Shown here piece by piece: positions 57,641 to 64,000 of a stretch of DNA of 64,000 nt. Every line of letters starts with the position of its first letter. The stretch's first letter is position 1. A model generated the notes under the pieces. The model saw only the letters and a program-made list of their open reading frames with translations. It was not told the DNA's origin and made no database searches. A program made the position numbers and the translations under genes. Origin of the DNA: Amylostereum areolatum (taxonomy: Eukaryota > Basidiomycota > Agaricomycetes > Russulales > Stereaceae); NCBI GenBank assembly GCA_012932865.1, contig SAXG01000064.1, positions 134,952 through 198,951 on the forward strand. The letters run 5' to 3'.

Positions 57641-58786
57641 CTATTTTACAAAGCGAGACATAAATTTCCTGCGGAGGAGGGGGGGTGGTGGGGGGATGGT
57701 GAGCACGGGAGGAGCCGAGGAGCGGCAAGGCCGGACGCACTTGTGGAACTCGGTGCGGAGGAGGTCGTTCACGAACTGGCCCTGCGGCTTGTCCTTGTCG
57801 TGCATCGCCTGGTTCTTGAAGATCAAGTCTGCGAAAAAAAAGAAGGACGATTCAGAACCGGGGCGCCACGGAGGGCGGGAGGTGGCAGGGAGGAGGGGGA
57901 AACGGGAGAGCCACGCACCGTCGTCCCAGCGCCGCTTGACGGCGAACGTGCCCGGCGCGGTGGTGTTGACGCCGGGCGCCTGCCCGAGCGCGGCGGCGAG
58001 GTTGAGGAGCGGGTTGCCCGCCGCGATCTCCGCGTCGCGGTCCGCCTGCGCGCTCGCGCTCGCGGCCTGCTCCTGCCGCGCCTTGTCCGCCGCGCGCTCG
58101 CGCTTGATCTTCTCGAGCTCGCGCAGGAGCTCGGCCGTGTCGTCTTCGTCTTCGTCCGAGTCGTCGCTGCGATTTTCGTGCGTCAGATATCGAGGGGGAG
58201 AGGAAGGAAAGGAAAGGGAGAGGGGAAGGAAAGGAAAGGGGGGGAGAGGGAGAGGGAGAGGAACGCACCTATCATCCTCGTCCTCCTCGTCGTCCTTTTT
58301 GTCCTTCCCGCCATCGACGTCCATCTTCCTCTCGCCGCCCTCCCCCGCCTCATCCCCGCTCCCCGCGTCGCTGTCCGCGTCCTTGTCCATCTCCAGCGCC
58401 TCCTGCAGCACCCTGCGCCGCTTGTGCGCCTCCTCGTCCCCGGCGGCGATCGCCGGCACCGCGTGCGCCGCCTCCGCGCCGGGGAGCCCCTGCGCCTTGC
58501 GTTTGCGCGCGCGCGCGTCGGCCTCCGCGGCGAGCAGCTCCGCGCGCAGGTCGCGCTTCTGGACGTCGGAGACGGAGGTCTGGCCCGGTTGTCTGTGTTC
58601 GTTTGTGAGTGCACAGGGTGGAACGGGAGGAGAGGGCAGGGGAGGGGAGGGGAGGGGAACACGGGAGACGCACCGGAACTTGAGCTTGGTGTGCGCGGCC
58701 ATGTCGCGCACGGAGAATTGGCGGGAGCCGCCCTTGACGTCTTTCGCCTGGGCGGGGTCCCATGTCGGTCTGTGGGCGGTGGACAT
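57641..58786 (-). CDS. CWC15: Cwc15/Cwf15 pre-mRNA splicing factor
   Basis: Model: 58786-58674, 58592-58269, 58166-57919, 57828-57741, 57668-57641, giving 266 aa, normal for the family. Cwc15 belongs to the Prp19/NTC-associated part of the activated spliceosome. Evidence: N-terminal MSTAHRPTWDPAQAK, SVRDMAAHTKLKFRQPGQTS, the long acidic middle (DDSDEDEDDTAELLRELEKI) and coiled KIKRERAADKARQEQ, VKRRWDDDLIFKNQA, and C-terminal FVNDLLRTEFHKKFMSRFVK, the most conserved block. Convergent with the PUS9-like gene, stop codons 68 nt apart. A decayed copy lies at 41215-41890. Confidence 0.95.
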   Translation of the reverse strand: MSTAHRPTWDPAQAKDVKGGSRQFSVRDMAAHTKLKFRCVSRVPLPSPPLPSPPVPPCALTNEHRQPGQTSVSDVQKRDLRAELLAAEADARARKRKAQGLPGAEAAHAVPAIAAGDEEAHKRRRVLQEALEMDKDADSDAGSGDEAGEGGERKMDVDGGKDKKDDEEDEDDRCVPLPLPLPPFPFLPLSLSFPSSPPRYLTHENRSDDSDEDEDDTAELLRELEKIKRERAADKARQEQAASASAQADRDAEIAAGNPLLNLAAALGQAPGVNTTAPGTFAVKRRWDDGAWLSRFPLLPATSRPPWRPGSESSFFFFADLIFKNQAMHDKDKPQGQFVNDLLRTEFHKCVRPCRSSAPPVLTIPPPPPLLRRKFMSRFVK

Positions 58787-59130
58787 GGAGGTAGGCGGGA
58801 AGGAAGGGGACGGGCACAAAGGCGGTTGTAAGTTGAGGGTCGGGCTTGGAGTTGGTGGTCGCTGGTTAAGTTTGAGGGCCGCTGGCGTGGCGTTGAACGG
58901 CGTGGGAACAATATCCCTTTTGAGGACGATATCCTTGTCGTCGATGACCCGTCGCCGGTCGGCTCCTTTCTTCGATGGCCGTTCCACGTCCCACGATGAC
59001 CTTCACAGAGCCCGCCTCGACGTCCCCTTCCCGACCTGGAGAAGGACCCGCGGACCCTCTCAGCAACGGCCCATGCGTGCTGGATTCACGGACGGCGACG
59101 ACGATGCACCCTCACGCGATCGAATACCTA
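58787..59130. other. CWC15 promoter region
   Basis: A frame continuous with CWC15 runs upstream to 58987, but the conserved MSTAHRPTW start marks the true N-terminus. The upstream segment (VLKRDIVPTPFN-like) is also recognisable in the distant pseudogene. Confidence 0.5.
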
Positions 59131-59790
59131 CTTACAGGCCGCTCAGTCACGCCAGTGAGGACGTGTCGTCTGCACCTTGTTCTGCCCCAGGGAGTGCAAT
59201 ATAAATATACGATCCCCCTGTCTTCGAACGCCGCGATACAGATACAGGACGTGTTAGAGAGCAACGACGCTGTCCTTCAAGTTCCCCTGTCCTTGTCCTT
59301 GTCCTTGTCCTCGTCAGTCTACCGTGACAATCCCCTAACCCTTATCGTCGCTCACATCTACACGAGCAGCCTCCGCGACGACCCGCCTCGCTGCAGTCTT
59401 CTGCCGCGGCACTGACGTCTGAGCGCACCCTCCCTGTGTCCCCTTCCCCTTCCCCACCCGAAGCCGGAAACACCGACGGTGTGGTGGAGAAGGACCCGCA
59501 GAGCGAAAGCGGGAAGCTCCTCCTCCGCGAGATGGGGCAGGACATCGGGATGGTCCAGGGCCCGTCCGTGTTGTCCTGGGCGGAGGCCCGCCGTGCGCGT
59601 GATCGCTGGCACGCGTCCCCCGCGCCCGCCTCCTCTCCCGATCTTCGACGCTGGCGACTCGCGAGGCCGACAGGACGGGGACGAGGGAGGACCGGTCTCC
59701 CCCGGCGCGACCTCGTCTTCAAGTCAAGGCCCCCGGCAAGCTGCATCCATCCGATTTGGAAGGAAGCGGGTGCCGATGACGCCGCTGCAC
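59131..59790 (+). pseudogene. Decayed fragment of the PUS9-like gene
   Basis: Pieces follow the order of the intact gene: LTGRS near 59135, LQSSAAALTSERTLP near 59390-59430, KLLLREMGQDIGM near 59510-59550 (intact: [13 protein letters not shown]), then RRDLVFKSRPPASCIHP near 59700-59750 in place of [17 protein letters not shown]. Catalytic exons are missing and frames are disrupted, although a GC-rich frame from 59436 runs on by chance. Confidence 0.75.
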
Positions 59791-61235
59791 CCGCATTTTC
59801 CTCATGCACACTGGAGCCCGTGCCGATCGATGTACGTATCGGCGTCTTGCTCTCACTGAACGAACTGGACACCCAGCGCTCAGATCCGGTGGTTGACGGA
59901 AAGGTGGCCAGGAACCATGGGCACGCAGGCCTTGCGCTGTCGCGGTTGTTACGGCCCATTCCTCCACTTTCATCTGCCCCCCTCCCCCCCTCAGATCATG
60001 TCCAGATGTCCGCAACCCAACCCTGCGACGCATGGCCATCGTCCAAGCTCCCAATCCCTCCATCGTCATCCCCCTCGCCGCGCCCCCGATCCTTTCCGCC
60101 CACCCGAACGGTGCCCTCCTCGCCCTCAATCGACGCCTTCGGCACCCCCAAGAAATACAGCATACATAGTAAGTATACTGCGGAACCCTCGCCTCGCCCG
60201 GGATCGTGCGCCCTACCAAGTAAGTACAGCGTGCCGGTCGCCCATGTTCCCAACGTGCCGCGCTTCGCTGACCGATGGGATCTCCATCTCCAGCGTCCGC
60301 GCGCGCGCCCTTCGCCCTCCCGAACTTCTCGGAAAGTGCCACGATCCCTACTTACTTGTCTAATAATATCCCCGTCCGAAGATCCCCTTAGAAGCGCGCT
60401 CCCGAGCTCGCCGCCGCGCGGCGCCACGGTGCCACAATCCCCCGCCATACTTAAGTATGTGTGCTCGGCCCACCCCCACCCCGGGCACGCTCCTTACCGG
60501 GCGCGTTCGTCTGGCGCACGGACGGCCGAAAGAACGTGCGTAATGCCCCAGCGCCGCCCGCGACGGCGTATGCGGGAGCACCGGGTCTCGTCTCCCACGG
60601 CTCACGAACAAGGCGCCGACCGCTGAGATCTGAGAGACGGTGTCGGTCGTGCGACCCTCCTTGAAGCTGGAAGCGTGATGTCCGCCTGGGAGAATCGAAA
60701 CGATGCACGCGGGTTCGGGTGCGTGCAGACGTACATAACATACTTATGACCAAACGCGCCTTCCACGCGGCGCCGCGCATTCGCAGCGCGTCCGAGTCCG
60801 AGGCCGAGGTCGAGTTCGAGTGCATAAGTAATACGAATAGCATACCGATCGCGGACCCGTGCCCGTGCCCGCCACGCCCTCACGGTCCCGCACCCAAAAA
60901 AGAAAAAGCGGAAAACGTCATGAAAATAAAAACGTACAAGTAAAAAGGGGAGAAAGACACGGGGCGACCGCGCCGAGACTGCACCGTCCGAAGGTATACC
61001 GACGGCAGAGCGAGAGGAGGGACGCAGGGAGAGGAGGGACGCAGGGAGAGGAGGGACGCAGGGAGCGAAGGGAGCGAAGGGAACGAAGGGAGCGAAGGGA
61101 ACGAAGGATGGAAGACCCGACGAAAGCAACATGCGACGAAGAGCGGGGGGGGCGGTCGACGGTCGACGGTCGGAAAAGCGAACTTGGAACGGAAGGCGCG
61201 TCAAGTCCTACGAGCGCCACCGCCCGCGGCCCCGA
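59791..61235. other. Low-complexity stretch, no gene seen
   Basis: GC-rich with long but mutually overlapping frames on several strands and no splice-consistent model. Includes the minisatellite at about 61011-61106. Confidence 0.45.
61011..61106. repeat. Purine-rich minisatellite
   Basis: Units of AGGGAGAGGAGGGACGC-like sequence followed by AGGGAGCGAAGGGAACGA-like units; about six to eight imperfect copies. Confidence 0.75.
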
Positions 61236-61955
61236 TCAGTGCCCGTACCCGTACCCATAGGTCGACGTCGGCGTCGGCGCGGCGGTCGACGGGCACGACG
61301 GCTCTGGTGCGGAGGGGGGGCTGGACGGGATCGAAGGTGGGAGGGAGGGGAGCGGGAGGGCGACGGGGATCGAGGCGGAAGGGAGACAGACCGGGATCGA
61401 GGCGGACGGGGGACCGACGGGGATGGAAGGCAGGGGCGCGGTGGGATAGACGGGGGGCGGGCCGTACGTGCCCGTGGGGAGCGGGGGAGCGCCGACGGGG
61501 TAGGTCGTAGGGCGGGGCGGGGGAGCGCTGGCGGGGTACGTCGTAGGGAGGGGCGGGGGAGCGCTGGCGGGGTACGTCGTAGGGACGGGCGGGGGAGGGC
61601 CCACGATGATGTGGCTGGTCGTGGGGACAGGCTGGGGCGGACCGCTGACGACGTAGGTGGAGGTGGGGATGGGCGCGGGGCTGGTGACGGGCGGGGGATA
61701 GGACGGCGGGGGCGCGCCGTACGTCGGCTCGCCGTGCGCGGACGTGGTGGCGGGGGTGCAGTGGCAGTCCGGGTCGGCGTGGCCTCCGCCTTGCTTCGCG
61801 CCACGAGCGAGGATGCCGCCGAGGGGCCCGCCGCGGCTTTGTCCGCGGCCGAGGAGGCCTCCGCCGGGAGCGGGGGGGAGGCCGAGGAGGGGGGAGGCGG
61901 AGACGGAGGCGGAGAGGGCGAGGACGAGGAGGAGGGGGAGGGAGGGAGGGAGCAT
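61236..61955 (-). CDS. Secreted Pro/Thr-rich protein
   Basis: A single exon of 239 codons from the ATG at 61955. Residues 1-21 are a clear signal peptide (LPLLLVLALSASVSASP). Then a Gly-rich segment (GGGLLGRGQSRGGPLGG), a short DPDCHC motif, and a long Pro/Thr/Ser-rich part with repeated TTYPASAPPP units. Ends YGYGYGH. Such composition suits a heavily O-mannosylated cell-wall or matrix protein; no GPI-like hydrophobic tail is visible. A TATA-like box at 62070-62076 (minus) lies 115 nt upstream, supporting a real transcript despite low complexity. Confidence 0.6.
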   Translation of the reverse strand: MLPPSLPLLLVLALSASVSASPLLGLPPAPGGGLLGRGQSRGGPLGGILARGAKQGGGHADPDCHCTPATTSAHGEPTYGAPPPSYPPPVTSPAPIPTSTYVVSGPPQPVPTTSHIIVGPPPPVPTTYPASAPPPLPTTYPASAPPPRPTTYPVGAPPLPTGTYGPPPVYPTAPLPSIPVGPPSASIPVCLPSASIPVALPLPSLPPSIPSSPPSAPEPSCPSTAAPTPTSTYGYGYGH

Positions 61956-62069
61956 GGTCGGTTTGTGGAGCTGGATGCGGAGAGAGCGTGGGGGCGGGGA
62001 AAGAAAGAGAGTGGAGGGGGACTCGGGAGACGAGTCGGCGGATGGGGGGAGGTGGGGAGCGGCGAGGGG

Positions 62070-62076
62070 TTTTATA
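62070..62076 (-). promoter_or_regulatory. TATA-like box
   Basis: TATAAAA on the minus strand, 115 nt upstream of the ATG at 61955. Confidence 0.5.
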
Positions 62077-64000
62077 GCGAGGACGCGGGGGAGGGCATGC
62101 CACCTGCGGATCCGGGTTGGGGTCGACGTGGGCTCGTGGGGGGGCGGCGCGGGCGAGCAGGAGGACGGAGGGAGGGTGGTGGGCGGGAGAGCGGGGGTCG
62201 GTGGGAGATGGAATGCGCACATGGCTCACCTTCGTCCTCTGGCACCAAGCCCGTCCCGTTCGTCTTTGGCCGTGGTCTGGGCAGGCCTTGGGCGGGGGGC
62301 ATAGAGAGGAGGCGAGCCTTCCATGTGCAGCGTTCCACGTCGACGTCAACGGCCGCGGTTCCCTGCTCGGCCATGAATGCTGGTCCACCGCGCTGGCCTC
62401 CTCCGCCCACCTGCTGTCGCTCTCTCCACCCTCCACCGATCCCTCTTCCAGTCCGTGCGCGTTTTAAGATCCGGACACGAAGCGCGAGTGTGGACGGTCG
62501 AGGACGAAGACGGAGGACGACGACGACGACGAAGGGGCGACAGCATCGGCAGTCCCCGAACACCCATATATGGACACCTGCCTTCCTCATTCGGTCAGGC
62601 TCTTTGTTCCAACTCTCTTTTCTCCCTCGCGCGATCGTAACCCGACGCTTCCTTCCGGGCTCGCTCGCGATCGTCCTCTCACCCCAAGGCACACCTACCC
62701 GTCCTCGACCGCCGCGCCTTCGGCCTTCTACCCGAGCCCCCTCCGTTCTCCTTCTCCTTCTCCTTCCCAGCCCCCTTCTGCTCTCCGCACCGGCGCCGGC
62801 ACGAGGACTCGCATATCCGCCGCGTCATCGCTTTCGCCAAGGCTTTTCCGCCGTCCTACTGGGCTGCTGCCACGCCCTCGTCGCATCCGTCGCGCTCCCC
62901 CGTCCTTTCGTGTCCCGACAGAACGCGCGCGGCGTGGAAGAGGAGGAGGGCCTGGGACGCCCGGACCATGGAGACGGGCAACGCAGGTGGGTGGGGGACG
63001 ACGGCGCGGCGAGGATCGGCGCATCGCTCACAGTGACGCGGACCAGCAGGGAACCGCCCTCGTCGAACGTCGTCGAGTAACGGTGGAGCTTGAAGACGAG
63101 GTGGGTGGAAGAGAGCCCCCGGTCGCGCTTCCGTTCGTCATCCCGTGCGCATCTGTTCCCCCATCCCTGTCCCGACGCCCGCTTTCTCCCTCTCCACCCT
63201 CGACGCCTTCACTTGCAAGCGTAAAGCCTCAAGGCCTCAAGCCCCGACCACGGCCGAGGACGAGCGGGCGGGACGAGCTGGGGGGAGGGCGGGGGTGGGT
63301 ACAGTCTTCGAGCTTGCTTCCGTGCGTCCCCACGGCGACGCACGGGGCTCCCCTCTGTCCGTCGATGGCTTCCGGTTCTTCATGCGTGTCCTTGCCCTCC
63401 CGGAACCCTCCAAAACATCGACGAACGAACCAGAAAAGACTGTCCCCCGAACGCGCCGAGGACGACGGGCGGCCCTCGGCCGTCTCCTCCGTTCTCCACG
63501 CCTTGGTCCTTACACTGCCAGAGGGCTTGTGATCAAAACGACAATCTTTTTTTAATTGCGCGCAGAGTGGTCATCCGAGTGTGCTCTGAGTGTACATTAA
63601 GCGTGGACACTCGGAGTGTCCTCCCGGCTTTACACTCAAAGTATCCACGTTAGGAGTACGCACTGAGTGTCCTGACGGCGGTCCGTAGATCCCGAGGCAG
63701 GTGGGATGATGCGACAGGGGGTCCGAAATTCAGCTAAAAAATGCGCCCCCACTGCCTGCAGTTCAGCAACACGGGAGGGGGGGGAGGGGGAGATATCAAA
63801 GAAGATCAGAAGTTGTATTGCATGGTACAGATAGAACTATGAATCTATAGGGAGAATGTGCACTATTGCGAGCAGGGACAGGGAGAGCGAGCGAGCGAGC
63901 GTCCGTGCATGAATGTATGAGCTACTCTGAGATATCACGAATGGGCCACCGTTGCAAGCATGCTTGAGAGGCGGGGCCGCCGAGAGATACTCCTTCTACA
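62077..64000. other. No supported gene; low-complexity and hairpin DNA
   Basis: Several very long frames overlap on both strands, a GC-content effect. CGA- and TTCTCC-type microsatellites occur near 62515 and 62750, and GCGA repeats near 63890. An imperfect inverted repeat lies at 63598-63652. Confidence 0.45.
63598..63652. repeat. Imperfect inverted repeat (hairpin)
   Basis: TAAGCGTGGACACTCGGAGT (63598 onward) pairs with ACACTCAAAGTATCCACGTT (63632 onward) across a 12-nt loop, with several mismatches. Related GAGTGT strings flank it on both sides. Confidence 0.55.

Noticed and set aside
57600..59204. Long plus-strand frames over CWC15
   Set aside because: Antisense shadow of the conserved minus-strand CWC15 exons.
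59436..60626. A 396-codon plus-strand frame
   Set aside because: Only its first part resembles the PUS9-like gene and it is interrupted relative to it; the rest is low-complexity.
61131..63080. A 649-codon plus-strand frame
   Set aside because: It is Arg/Gly-rich, runs antisense to the secreted Pro-rich gene and overlaps other long frames; high GC explains it.

Overview
The window looks like nuclear DNA of a filamentous basidiomycete, most likely an Agaricomycete. Genes are GC-rich and cut by many 40-65 nt introns, often with GTGCGT- or GTACGT-type donors. The gene content fits: a class I hydrophobin, a FunK1-type kinase, LRR-like F-box paralogues, Cys-rich secreted proteins, several P450s and an etherase-like GST. 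Species cannot be named from sequence alone. Exon structures were assembled by hand from reading frames and splice signals; most multi-exon models close to a whole number of codons.

Layout. 0.6-12 kb: four low-homology genes, namely a membrane protein (minus), two disordered proteins (plus) and a WD-repeat-like protein (plus). 12.9-13.8 kb: a hydrophobin with a collagen-like Pro/Gly insert. 14-16 kb: a tandem duplication of a small unknown gene (one copy broken) and a scrap of a CmcJ-like gene. 16.3-19.8 kb: a CmcJ/AsaB-like gene and CYP51 (sterol 14-alpha-demethylase), both minus. 21-40.7 kb: three F-box genes sharing one exon architecture, interleaved with a FunK1 kinase, a nuclear-type unknown protein, a pair of secreted 10-Cys proteins and a GST.

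41-50 kb: a decayed Cwc15 copy, then a large inverted duplication (arms about 42.0-45.7 and 46.2-50.06 kb) carrying two tail-to-tail P450 genes. A tRNA-Ala(AGC) lies just outside the right arm. 50.3-53.1 kb: gene-poor DNA with a possible non-autonomous transposon. 53-59 kb: a small unknown gene, a Pus9-like tRNA pseudouridine synthase and convergent Cwc15. 59-64 kb: a decayed Pus9 fragment, a secreted Pro/Thr-rich protein and low-complexity DNA.

CWC15, PUS9, CYP51 and the tRNA are housekeeping functions. The rest is accessory material shaped by repeated local duplication: F-box trio, secreted pair, P450 palindrome, tandem 152-aa gene and pseudogene scraps. No new enzymatic system is claimed. 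The strongest unusual items are the P450 inverted duplication with its repeated boundary motif, the hydrophobin with a collagen-like domain, and the secreted pair with a matching intron after the stop codon.
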